NCBI GenBank assembly: GCA_900544065.1
Contig: UQTR01000007.1
Span: forward strand, 1 to 44,420
Source of the DNA: an uncultured Collinsella sp.
GTDB taxonomy: Bacteria; Actinomycetota; Coriobacteriia; Coriobacteriales; Coriobacteriaceae
Direction of reading: 5' to 3'
DNA: 44,420 nucleotides
Both the position numbers and the translations under genes were made by a program. The notes beneath the pieces are model-generated. The model worked only from the letters and a program-made list of their open reading frames with translations, made no database searches and was not told the origin of the DNA. Positions 25,136-33,380 of this stretch are shown piece by piece (the stretch's first letter is position 1; each line of letters starts with the position of its first letter).

Positions 25136-25192
25136 CGCATCTTTTTGAGCTTCGGGCCTGCTAACGTGCCCTGCTCATGGAGAGCGATTGTT

Positions 25193-25231
25193 ACGGGGGT
25201 GTTTCGCTTTTATGCGGAATGCCCCCGTTTA
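25193..25231 (+). terminator. Terminator after hisS
   Basis: ACGGGGG (25193-25199) pairs with CCCCCGT (25222-25228) around a partly paired interior, then TTT. Confidence 0.55.
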
Positions 25232-25342
25232 CGTATGCCGCCCACCGAGAAATACGACCATTTAGGGCAAAAACCTTTGCAATGCAGAAAATACTTTTGT
25301 GTGGTAAAGCGCAATCAGTGTCGAAAGTATTTCTCAAGCGCC

Positions 25343-25348
25343 TATAAT
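25343..25348 (+). promoter_or_regulatory. -10 box of ppc
   Basis: Perfect TATAAT about 45 bases before the gene; no convincing -35 box at the usual distance. Confidence 0.5.
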
Positions 25349-25392
25349 GAATACCGCATGTTACGTGCATAGAAGGAGGAATGGGAGGAAAC

Positions 25393-28206
25393 GTGGCTGA
25401 GAACCTAAGCAACCAGTCTGTACCCGAAGCCGCGGCGCGCGTCGCTGCCGTGGTCAACCGCCTCGTTAACCGAATCGGCTCGAATGCCGAGTCCAGGGAG
25501 CGTCTCGCCGAGATCGAGATCCCCGAGGAGCTGCGCGACAATCTGGCGCTGTTCTTGCGCCTGGAGCGCCGTGTGCTTAGCGAGTATGATCCCGAGATCG
25601 CGGACCTGTTCGACAAGATTTTGACAGCCGAGATTGTGGTCAATGCCGGCAACCCCGGTACCTGCGCTGCCGACGAAGCCGTCGACGAGCAGGGCGTGCC
25701 CACCGCCGACGAGCCCACTGCCGTGGCATTTCGTGAGGTCGTCGATTTGATCGACAGCCTGCCGCTCGATAAGCAGCAGGTCATCGTTCGCGCCTTTACG
25801 AGCTTTTTCCATCTGGCAAACCTGTCGGAGGAGAACTACCGTGTGGCGCAGCTGCGCGAGCGCGAGGCCGGTGCGTCGACCGATACCGAGGTCGATCCTG
25901 CCAACGAGCTTACCGTTGCCTATCACCAGCTGGTGAATGAGCTGGGTGTCGAGGGTGCCAACGAGCTGCTCGACAAGCTCGAGTTCCACCCTGTCTTTAC
26001 CGCACATCCCACCGAGGCCCGTCGTAAGGCCGTCGAGGGCAAGATCCGCCGTATCTCCAACCTGCTGGAGGAGCGTCCGCGTCTGGGCGGCTCCGACCTG
26101 GTGGAGAACGAGCGCCATATGCTGCAGGAGATCGACGCCCTGGTGCGTACGAGTCCCATCGCGCTCAAGAAGCCCACGCCGGTCGAGGAAGCCGATACCA
26201 TCATCGACATCTTCGATAACACGCTGTTCGACGTTATCCCCGTTATCTATCGTCGTTTTGACGATTGGGTGCTGGGCGACAAGGCCGGTACTGTGCCGCC
26301 GCTGTGCCCGGCGTTCTTCCATCCCGGCAGCTGGATCGGTTCCGACCGCGACGGTAACCCCAACGTCACCGCCAAGGTGAGCCGTGAGGTCGCCGCCAAG
26401 TACTTTACGCACATGGTGCTCAAGCTCGAGGACAAGTGCCGCCACATCGGCCGCAACCTCACGCTCGAAGCCACCTACAGCAAGCCGTCTGCCGAGCTCA
26501 TCAACCTGTGGAACCATCAGGTCGAGATGAGCCCTCGTTACACGGCCCGCGCCGAGCTGATCTCCGAGCACGAGCCTCATCGCGCCGTCATGCTCGTCAT
26601 GGCCGACCGCCTGAACGCCACCGTGCGTCGCATCACCGACACCATGTACCACAGCGCCGACGAGTTCCTGGATGACCTGCGCGTCGTCCAGCGTTCGCTT
26701 GCTGCCTGCGGTGCCGTCCGTGCCGCCTACGGTCCGGTCCAGACCATCATCTGGCAGGTCGAGTCCTTCGGCTTCCATATGGTCGAGATGGAGTTCCGTC
26801 AGCACTCCGTGGTGCACGCCCGCGCCCTCAAGGATATCCACGAGAACGGTATCCATGGTGACCTGCAGCCCATGACGCGCGAGGTCATTGACACCTTCCG
26901 TGCCATCGGTTCCATCCAAAAGCGCTACGGCAAGAAGATGGCGCACCGCTACATCATCTCGTTTACCAAGAGTGCCCAGCATGTGGCCGACGTCTTTGAG
27001 CTGGCCCACCTGTCCTTCGCACACGAGGAAGACGTTCCCGAGCTCGACGTGATCCCGCTGTTCGAGCAGCTCGAGGACCTCGAGGGCTGCGTCGACGTGC
27101 TCGATCAGATGCTTACGCTGCCCGTGGTGCAAAAGCGCCTTGCCCAGACCAACCGCCGCATGGAGGTTATGCTGGGCTATTCCGACTCCTCCAAGGACGC
27201 CGGTCCTACCACGGCCATGCTCGCGCTGCATTCCGCGCAGGAGCGCATCGCCAAGTGGGCAGAGAAGAACGATATCGACCTGGTGCTCATGCACGGTCGC
27301 GGCGGTGCCGTGGGCCGTGGCGGCGGCCCTGCCAACAAGGCCGTGCTGGCGCAGCCCAAGGGTTCGGTCAACTGCTTCTTTAAGCTCACCGAACAGGGCG
27401 AGGTCATCTTTGCCCGTTACGGCAACCGCACGCTGGCTCAGCGCCATGTTGAGTCCGTTGCCGCCGCAACGCTTTTGCAGTCGGCCCCGAGTGTCGAGAA
27501 GACCAACACCGAGACCACGCAGAAGTTCTGGGATATGGCCGAGAAGCTCAACACTGCAAGCCACGAACGCTATCTGGACCTGCTGAACACCGAGGACTTT
27601 ACACCGTGGTTCTCGACCGTGACGCCGCTGACCGAGGTCGGTCTGCTGCCGATCGGCTCGCGTCCCGCCAAGCGCGGTCTGGGCGCCAAGTCGCTCGATG
27701 ACCTGCGTACCATCCCGTGGATCTTCAGCTGGAGCCAGGCGCGCATTAACCTGGCCGCTTGGTACGGTCTGGGCACCGCCTGCGAGCAGCTTGGCGATCT
27801 TGACCAGCTCAAGGCTGCCTACCAGGAGTGGCCGTTCTTCCGCACCTTTATCGACAACATCGAGATGTCGATCGCCAAGACCGACCAGCGCATCGCCAAG
27901 ATGTATCTGCACCTGGGCGACCGCCAGGATCTGTCCGAGAAGGTCTTTACCGAGATGCAGCTCACGCGTAAGTGGGTCCTTGCCATCGTCGGTGACGAGT
28001 GGCCGCTGCAGCGCCGTCGCGTGCTCGGCTGCGCCGTCCGTGTACGTAACCCCTATGTCGACGCCCTGTCCATCGCCCAGGTCCGCGCCCTTCGCGAGGT
28101 GCGTATGAACCAGGACGAGATGGCCGAGGAGAAGAAGGCCGAGTACATGAGCCTGATTCTTTCGACTGTGACCGGCGTCTCGGCAGGATTGCAGAACACG
28201 GGGTAA
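25393..28206 (+). CDS. ppc: Phosphoenolpyruvate carboxylase
   Basis: 937 residues. Adds bicarbonate to PEP to make oxaloacetate, replenishing the C4 pool or feeding fermentation. Motifs: VFTAHPTEARRK near residue 205 with the catalytic His, SDRDGNPNVTA, GYSDSSKDAG, the glycine-rich HGRGGAVGRGGGP loop, and a C-terminus ending QNTG as in the family. I prefer GTG 25393 (GGAGG four bases upstream) to ATG 25381, where AAGGAGG touches the start codon. A nested palindrome follows the stop codon. Confidence 0.97.
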   Translation: MAENLSNQSVPEAAARVAAVVNRLVNRIGSNAESRERLAEIEIPEELRDNLALFLRLERRVLSEYDPEIADLFDKILTAEIVVNAGNPGTCAADEAVDEQGVPTADEPTAVAFREVVDLIDSLPLDKQQVIVRAFTSFFHLANLSEENYRVAQLREREAGASTDTEVDPANELTVAYHQLVNELGVEGANELLDKLEFHPVFTAHPTEARRKAVEGKIRRISNLLEERPRLGGSDLVENERHMLQEIDALVRTSPIALKKPTPVEEADTIIDIFDNTLFDVIPVIYRRFDDWVLGDKAGTVPPLCPAFFHPGSWIGSDRDGNPNVTAKVSREVAAKYFTHMVLKLEDKCRHIGRNLTLEATYSKPSAELINLWNHQVEMSPRYTARAELISEHEPHRAVMLVMADRLNATVRRITDTMYHSADEFLDDLRVVQRSLAACGAVRAAYGPVQTIIWQVESFGFHMVEMEFRQHSVVHARALKDIHENGIHGDLQPMTREVIDTFRAIGSIQKRYGKKMAHRYIISFTKSAQHVADVFELAHLSFAHEEDVPELDVIPLFEQLEDLEGCVDVLDQMLTLPVVQKRLAQTNRRMEVMLGYSDSSKDAGPTTAMLALHSAQERIAKWAEKNDIDLVLMHGRGGAVGRGGGPANKAVLAQPKGSVNCFFKLTEQGEVIFARYGNRTLAQRHVESVAAATLLQSAPSVEKTNTETTQKFWDMAEKLNTASHERYLDLLNTEDFTPWFSTVTPLTEVGLLPIGSRPAKRGLGAKSLDDLRTIPWIFSWSQARINLAAWYGLGTACEQLGDLDQLKAAYQEWPFFRTFIDNIEMSIAKTDQRIAKMYLHLGDRQDLSEKVFTEMQLTRKWVLAIVGDEWPLQRRRVLGCAVRVRNPYVDALSIAQVRALREVRMNQDEMAEEKKAEYMSLILSTVTGVSAGLQNTG

Positions 28207-28227
28207 TCGATAGCCCTGTAGTCGTCC

Positions 28228-28354
28228 GGGCCCGCCATTAGCTTACTTTTAGGCACGTCCTCGGACATGCAAGAAGCCCTCGCTGCGCACTTTGTGCGGC
28301 GAGGGCTTCTTGCGTCCTGCGGAGTGTGCCTAAAAGTAAACTAATGGCGGGCCC
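28228..28354. repeat. Nested palindrome C (29-bp arms, shared core)
   Basis: Outer arms 28228-28256 and 28326-28354 are 29 bp with one mismatch. The core reads GTCCTCGGACAT, a 15-bp perfect stem with an inner CGCAC/GTGCG hairpin, then GTCCTGCGGAGT. This core is nearly identical to that of element D at 30754-30878, while the arms are unrelated in sequence. It lies 21 bases after the ppc stop. Confidence 0.85.
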
Positions 28355-28670
28355 TGCGATGTCCGGTCTTCGGCGGATTACTGCTGGGGGATAATGGCGC
28401 GCTTTGCGCGTTTTGGATGGGGTCTGTCCCGGCGGCGCGTTTGGCGCTTCGCGCCTCGCGTCTTATCGATCGGGATTGAGATGCATGTGGCGCTTCTCGC
28501 CTTACGACTGTAGCGGCCGCGGTCCCGTTTGGAATCGCGGTTGTTTTGTTGTGGGTCAAATATGAACGTTGTGTTAATGAGTCGGTGGACGGTGGTGTTT
28601 TTCGGTGAGCGGCGTATCCTTCCAACGGTTTATCTAGTGTGTCAGTTGAAAAGGAAGAGGGCGCTCGTCA
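28355..28670. other. Intergenic region with no gene seen
   Basis: About 316 bases between element C and larA. It contains short GC-rich hairpins (e.g. GCGCGCTTTGCGCGTTTT near 28399) and must hold the larA promoter, but I find no convincing -35/-10 pair. No palindrome like the one before larB is present. Confidence 0.5.
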
Positions 28671-29975
28671 TTGTTTGAATGTGAACTGCCGTTTGACCAC
28701 AAGACGTTGCATCTGGAGCTCGAGGATAAGAACTTTGCGGGTGTGATGGAAGGTCATCAAAACGAGTTTAAGACTACAAAATCGCAGGAAGAGCTGGTGG
28801 AGGAGTCGCTTGCCAACCCTTATGGCTCGCCTTCGCTCGAGGAGCTTTGTGCTGGCAAGAAGGATATTGTCATCATTAGCTCCGATCATACGCGTCCCGT
28901 TCCCTCGTGTGTGACGATGCCTATTCTGCTGCATCACATCCATTCCGCTGCGCCCGAGGCTCGAGTGCGTATTTTGGTTGCTACGGGTATGCACCGTCCG
29001 TCGACGCACGAGGAACTCGTCAACAAGTATGGCGAGGAGATTGTTGCCAACGAGGAAATCGTTATGCACGTCGCGACTGACGACAGTATGATGAAAAAGA
29101 TCGGCACCCTGCCTTCTGTTGGCGAGTGCATCATCAACAAGATTGCCGCCGATTGCGATCTGCTGCTTGCCGAGGGCTTCATTGAGCCGCATTTCTTTGC
29201 CGGTTTCTCTGGTAGCCGTAAGTCCGTGCTGCCCGGTATCGCTAGCTACAAGACCATCATGTACAACCACAACGGTCAGTTTGTGAACGATTCTCATTCG
29301 CGTGCCGGCAACCTGTGCCACAACCATGTGAGCGAGGACATGTTTGCCGCTGCCGAGATGGCTCACCTTGCCTTTGTGCTCAACGTGGTGCTCAACGGCA
29401 AGCACGAGGTCATCGGCTCCTTTGCCGGTGACATTCACAAGGCACACGAGGCTGGCTGCGAGTTCGTGAAGAGCCTTGCCGGCGTTGAGCCCGTCGAGTG
29501 CGAGATTGCCATCACCACCAACGGCGGCTACCCGCTCGACCAGAACATCTATCAGGCCGTGAAGGGCATGTGCGCTGCCGAGGCCACGCTTCCCGAGGGC
29601 GGCGTGATTATTGATGTCGCCGGTTGCGCCGACGGTCACGGTGGCGAAGGCTTCTATCACAACATCGCCGACAACGATCCGGCGGAGTTTGAGCGCGCCT
29701 GCATCGACCGTCCTAAGGACGAGACCCTGCCCGACCAGTGGACGAGCCAGATTTTCGCCCGCATCCTGGCGCATCACCCTGTGATTATGGTCACCGACCT
29801 GTGCGATCACCAGATGCTCAAGGATATGCACATGACGCCGGTCAACACTATCGAGGAGGCGCTCAAGCTCGCCTTTGAGATGAAGGGTGCCGATGCCAAG
29901 GTTGCCGTCATTCCCGATGGCCTGGGCGTTGTCGTCGCGCAGCACAAGTGCACGGCCCAAACGAATCGTTTATAA
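28671..29975 (+). CDS. larA: Nickel-dependent lactate racemase family protein LarA
   Basis: 434 residues from a TTG start (GAGGG ten bases upstream). Every residue known from Lactiplantibacillus LarA sits at the same number: H108 (ATGMHRP), H174 (EPH), the pincer-bearing K184 (GSRK) and the Ni ligand H200 (YNH). The family signature SSDHTRPVPS is also present. The enzyme interconverts D- and L-lactate, or another 2-hydroxy acid, using the nickel-pincer nucleotide made by LarB, LarC and LarE. An aquaporin-type channel follows in the same operon, as in known lar operons. Confidence 0.95.
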   Translation: MFECELPFDHKTLHLELEDKNFAGVMEGHQNEFKTTKSQEELVEESLANPYGSPSLEELCAGKKDIVIISSDHTRPVPSCVTMPILLHHIHSAAPEARVRILVATGMHRPSTHEELVNKYGEEIVANEEIVMHVATDDSMMKKIGTLPSVGECIINKIAADCDLLLAEGFIEPHFFAGFSGSRKSVLPGIASYKTIMYNHNGQFVNDSHSRAGNLCHNHVSEDMFAAAEMAHLAFVLNVVLNGKHEVIGSFAGDIHKAHEAGCEFVKSLAGVEPVECEIAITTNGGYPLDQNIYQAVKGMCAAEATLPEGGVIIDVAGCADGHGGEGFYHNIADNDPAEFERACIDRPKDETLPDQWTSQIFARILAHHPVIMVTDLCDHQMLKDMHMTPVNTIEEALKLAFEMKGADAKVAVIPDGLGVVVAQHKCTAQTNRL

Positions 29976-29997
29976 CCGACAAGAAAGATAAGGTTTT

Positions 29998-30729
29998 ATG
30001 CTTACCAAACTCCTCTGCGAATTCGGCGCAACGGCCCTCATGATCATCTTTGGCGTGGGCGTACACTGCGATACCGTGCTTAAGGGCACCAAGTATCAGG
30101 GCTCCGGCCACATGTTTGCCATCACCACCTGGTCTTTTGGCATCTCGGTCGCTCTGTTTATCTTTGGCGGCGCCGTGTGCATGAACCCCGCCATGGTGCT
30201 TGCCCAGTGCATCGTAGGCCTGGTGCCGTGGAGCAGCTGCATTCCCTTCATGATTGCCGATATGCTCGGCGGCTTTGCGGGCGCCGTGATCGCGTGGTTG
30301 ATGTATGCCGATGAGTTCAAGGCTTCCGATGGCGTCGTCGACCCCATTGCCCAGCGCAACATCTTCTCGACCAACCCCACCACCGAGGGTACGAACTACG
30401 CCCGTAACTTCTTCTGCGAGGCTATCTGCACCTTTGTGTTCATCAGCGCCATCCTCGCTGCCGCTAGCCGCGCCGGCGAGAACGTTCTGATGCTCGCCAT
30501 CTGCGTCGGCCTGATCGTTTGGGCCGTTGGCATGGGCATGGGCGGCATCACCGGCTTCGCCATGAACCAGGCTCGTGACCTTGGTCCTCGCATGGCCTAT
30601 CAGGTGCTGCCGATCAAGAACAAGGCTGACAACAACTGGAAGTACGGCCTGCTCGTTCCTGGCATCGCTCCGTTTGTCGGTGCCGCTCTGGCTGCACTGT
30701 TTGTGCACGGTTTCTTGGGCATGTTCTAG
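29998..30729 (+). CDS. MIP-family channel, LarD-like (lactic acid / glycerol facilitator)
   Basis: 243 residues with six membrane helices and two pore half-helices. The first pore motif is intact (CMNPAMVLAQ). In the second the Pro is replaced (AMNQARDLGPRM, i.e. NQA for NPA) while the selectivity Arg is kept. A loop of about 25 residues precedes the fourth helix. In lactobacilli larD encodes a lactic acid channel beside larA; the same position here supports that role. It starts 22 bases after larA stops. Confidence 0.85.
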   Translation: MLTKLLCEFGATALMIIFGVGVHCDTVLKGTKYQGSGHMFAITTWSFGISVALFIFGGAVCMNPAMVLAQCIVGLVPWSSCIPFMIADMLGGFAGAVIAWLMYADEFKASDGVVDPIAQRNIFSTNPTTEGTNYARNFFCEAICTFVFISAILAAASRAGENVLMLAICVGLIVWAVGMGMGGITGFAMNQARDLGPRMAYQVLPIKNKADNNWKYGLLVPGIAPFVGAALAALFVHGFLGMF

Positions 30730-30753
30730 TCAAAGGACGGCTCTATAAGGTCC

Positions 30754-30878
30754 GGGCTCGGTAGGGGTTAACTTTCCAACGCGTCCTCGGACATGCAAAA
30801 AGGCTCGCTGCGCACTTTGTGCGGCGAGCCTTTTTGCGTCCTGCGGAGTGCGTTGGAAAGTTAACCCCTACCGAGCCC
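30754..30878. repeat. Nested palindrome D (perfect 29-bp arms, shared core)
   Basis: Outer arms 30754-30782 and 30850-30878 are exact complements over 29 bp. The core repeats that of element C: GTCCTCGGACAT, stem GCAAAAAGGCTCGC with its complement around TGCGCACTTTGTGCG, then GTCCTGCGGAGT. The core stem has A-rich and T-rich flanks, so it could terminate transcription in both directions between the convergent larD and tetR genes. From here to 31034 nothing else is evident. Confidence 0.88.
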
Positions 30879-31034
30879 TGGGCATTCTTGGCTGTGTTCG
30901 AACAAGCAACTCAACATATATATCTGAATTTAGATGGGAGGGGCTTGTTGCTGGTAGGGGCGTTGGGTAGCTGCTGACACTTTGGGATGCGTGGGGCCCT
31001 GGGTTGGGGCGATGTTTTGGGATGAGCTACTTAC

Positions 31035-31574
31035 TTAGGTGAAGAGGGGTTTTATGGCTGATAGGTAGTCTTTGGCTACGTCGGCTTTTTCTGCTTGGAA
31101 GTTGTGCCAGGCCCACCATTGGACCATTCCTACGAAGCTTGAGGCTATGTGGTGTAGTAAAAAGCTGCGGTCCATGGTGCCGGCGGGGCCTGCGGGGTCG
31201 ACGGGGACCGTTTCGGCTGCGCGCGACATGATGGTCTTGCGGAGGCTGTCGGCGAAGACGCGTGAGCCGGCGCCGGCTACGAGGGCTCGAACGCCCTGGC
31301 GGCGCTCCCAAAGGTTGTTGAGGATATGCTCGACCTGCACGAGTGGGTCGTCGAGCGGTGTGCCATCATCGTCGAGGGCGTGGGTGCAGATATCGCTCAC
31401 GAGCTCAGCGAGTAGGTCATCTTTGCTTTTGAAGAGGCCATAGAACGTGGCCCGACCCACATGGGCGCGAGCGATGATGTCGCCGACGGTGATCTTGCCA
31501 TAGTCCTCTTCGCGCAGAAGCGCGGAGAACGCCGAGACGATCGCGGCGCGGCTTTTGGCCTTGCGGGTATCCAT
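31035..31574 (-). CDS. TetR-family transcriptional regulator
   Basis: 179 residues from ATG 31574, two bases after the larC stop, so translation is coupled. The N-terminal helix-turn-helix is clear (ITVGDIIARAHVGRATFYGLF, about 28-48); the ligand-binding domain is Trp-rich near the end (MVQWWAWHNF). Its place as last gene of larB-larC-tetR makes it the likely controller of this locus, perhaps at the palindrome before larB. Known lactobacillus lar operons use a Crp/Fnr-type LarR instead. Confidence 0.88.
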   Translation of the reverse strand: MDTRKAKSRAAIVSAFSALLREEDYGKITVGDIIARAHVGRATFYGLFKSKDDLLAELVSDICTHALDDDGTPLDDPLVQVEHILNNLWERRQGVRALVAGAGSRVFADSLRKTIMSRAAETVPVDPAGPAGTMDRSFLLHHIASSFVGMVQWWAWHNFQAEKADVAKDYLSAIKPLFT

Positions 31575-31576
31575 GG

Positions 31577-32473
31577 CTATGCGTCCGCGTGAACGAGCAG
31601 GCAGCGGAGCGTACCGGAGCAACCTTCGTAGGGGCGTTTGCCGGCGCCGTAGCCGACGGCTTCGATGCGGTAGCGTGAGGGCAGTTGGTCGGACGTGCGC
31701 AGCGCGGTGACGATGGCGGCGCCCGTCGGCGTCACGAGCTCGCCGGCGACCGGTGCAGGCGTGAGGGCGATATTGCCCGCCTGGCACAGGTTGACGACAG
31801 CGGGGACGGGAATGGGCATGAGGCCGTGGGCACAGTGGATGGTGCCGTGACCCTCGGAGAGCGACTCGACCACGATGTCCTCAATACCAAGGTCGTCGAG
31901 GCAGATGGCGACAGAGCAGACGTCGACGATGGAGTCGACGGCGCCCACCTCGTGAAACAGGACGGTGTCGGGCGTTTTGCCGTGAGCCTTGGCCTCGGCA
32001 GCGGCGAGTGCGGAAAAAATGGCGAGGGCACGACGCTTGGCACCATCGCTTAGCCGTGAGCCATCGATGATGGCGGTGACATCCGCCAAAGAACGGTGGT
32101 GATGGTGGTGGGCGTGATGGTGACCCTCATGGTCATGATCGTGGCAGTGCTCGTGTTCGTGCTCATCATGGTCATGATGGTGGTGCTCATGCTCGTGCGT
32201 GTGCTCGGCAGCTGCTTCGTTGCCGTAGAGCCAGGCCATATCGTGATCATGGTTCTCGAGCTCCTCTGCCAGCTGAACGTCAAAGTCGCAGGCGTCGATG
32301 CCATGCTTGTTTACGCGTGTAACGGCAATCTCAAAGCCGTCGACCGGCAGCGTGGCGAGCTGTTCGCGCAGGTGTTCCTCGCTGGCGCCCAGGTCGAGCA
32401 GGGCCGCGACGGTCATATCGCCGCTGATGCCCGAGGTGCCGTCGATGATAAGCGTATGCTGATGGTTGGACAT
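31577..32473 (-). CDS. larC: Nickel-pincer cofactor insertion protein LarC, N-terminal part only
   Basis: 298 residues. LarC adds nickel to the pincer nucleotide. The N-terminus (IIDGTSGISGDMTVAALLDLG) and the sequence up to IEAVGYGAGKRPYEG are typical. A His-rich stretch of about 40 residues (around 90-130) probably binds nickel. The protein stops where LarC1 ends in Lactiplantibacillus; the C-terminal LarC2 domain (with its LETNIDDM-type motif) is absent, and the tetR gene begins two bases later instead. The start has GGAG seven to ten bases upstream. Either the C-terminal part is encoded elsewhere or this LarC works, or fails, without it. Confidence 0.9.
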   Translation of the reverse strand: MSNHQHTLIIDGTSGISGDMTVAALLDLGASEEHLREQLATLPVDGFEIAVTRVNKHGIDACDFDVQLAEELENHDHDMAWLYGNEAAAEHTHEHEHHHHDHDEHEHEHCHDHDHEGHHHAHHHHHRSLADVTAIIDGSRLSDGAKRRALAIFSALAAAEAKAHGKTPDTVLFHEVGAVDSIVDVCSVAICLDDLGIEDIVVESLSEGHGTIHCAHGLMPIPVPAVVNLCQAGNIALTPAPVAGELVTPTGAAIVTALRTSDQLPSRYRIEAVGYGAGKRPYEGCSGTLRCLLVHADA

Positions 32474-32483
32474 GGAATGCTCC

Positions 32484-33266
32484 TTAACGGGCGCGAGGTG
32501 TGCCTGCGCTCAGATGATTGATAAGACTTGCCTGGTAGGCAGCACCAAAGCCGTTGTCGATATTGACGACCGAAACGCCGCTGGCGCAGGAGTTGAGCAT
32601 GGCGAGCAGCGCGGCTACGCCACCAAAGCTCGCGCCGTAACCCACGCTGGTGGGAACGGCGATGACCGGACAGCTCACCAGGCCGCCGACAACGCTCGCC
32701 AGTGCGCCCTCCATGCCGGCAATGGCGATGACCACCTGTGCCTGGGCAAGCTCCTCGGCATGCGCGAGCAGACGGTGCAGGCCGGCGACACCCACGTCGT
32801 AGAGGCGGTCGACCTCGTTGCCATAGAACTCGGCCGTCAATGCGGCTTCCTCGGCGACGGGCAGGTCGCTCGTGCCGGCGCAGGCGACGACGATGCGTCC
32901 GTTGCCGGTAGGGGAGGGCTTGCCTCCCACGAGGGCGAGCTGTGCGTCCGGGACATATCCCAGGTCGATGCCGTTGTCGAGGAGCCCAGCGGTGCGCGCG
33001 GCTTTTTCGCTGTCCAGGCGCGTGACCAGGATGCGCTCCTGACCGGCATCGAGTAATGCTTTGATAATGGCGGCAATCTGCTCGGCGGTTTTACCGGCAC
33101 CGTAGACAACCTCGCCGGCTCCCTGGCGCACCCCGCGCGAAAGATCGAGCTGCGCAAAACCCAGATCGGCGGTTGGCGCCGTCTGGATGCGCGTGAGGGC
33201 GACTGCCGGGGCGACTGCTCCGCCGGCAACATCGCTCAGCAACTGCTCAAGATCTCGCTTATCCAT
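32484..33266 (-). CDS. larB: Nickel-pincer cofactor biosynthesis protein LarB
   Basis: 260 residues from ATG 33266, with AAGGGA seven bases upstream; an ATG at 33299 lies further up. LarB carboxylates nicotinic acid adenine dinucleotide and hydrolyses it, the first step to the cofactor. The C-terminal half is the PurE-like domain (VVACAGTSDLPVAEEA...IAIAGMEGALASVVGGL, PTSVGYGASFGGVAALL). First gene of the leftward larB-larC-tetR operon; larC starts ten bases after its stop. larE, which supplies sulfur, is not in the window. Confidence 0.94.
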   Translation of the reverse strand: MDKRDLEQLLSDVAGGAVAPAVALTRIQTAPTADLGFAQLDLSRGVRQGAGEVVYGAGKTAEQIAAIIKALLDAGQERILVTRLDSEKAARTAGLLDNGIDLGYVPDAQLALVGGKPSPTGNGRIVVACAGTSDLPVAEEAALTAEFYGNEVDRLYDVGVAGLHRLLAHAEELAQAQVVIAIAGMEGALASVVGGLVSCPVIAVPTSVGYGASFGGVAALLAMLNSCASGVSVVNIDNGFGAAYQASLINHLSAGTPRAR

Positions 33267-33310
33267 ATATGTTCCCTTCGACGGCGCAAAGTCTAGCACT
33301 CAAAGGGTAT

Positions 33311-33348
33311 GTTTCCGAACACTAAGACAAAATTGTTCGGAAACTATA
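33311..33348 (-). promoter_or_regulatory. larB promoter -10 with 11-bp inverted-repeat operator
   Basis: GTTTCCGAACA (33311-33321) and TGTTCGGAAAC (33334-33344) form a perfect inverted repeat with 12 bases between. On the minus strand TATAGT (33343-33348) overlaps the upstream edge, so a protein bound here would cover the transcription start of larB. The TetR-family product of the same operon is the first candidate. Confidence 0.6.
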
Positions 33349-33380
33349 GGACAGACTAATTCAATTGTTAGACGGATCGG

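Noticed and set aside
25405..27912. 835-residue open frame opposite ppc
   Set aside because: It is the reverse frame of a highly conserved enzyme gene; in GC-rich genes the third-position bias keeps this frame open. The protein has no recognisable motif.
28228..30878. Insertion sequence or transposon bounded by the two core-sharing palindromes around larA-larD
   Set aside because: No transposase lies between them, their arms differ, and each is a complete symmetric unit and not half of a pair of element ends.
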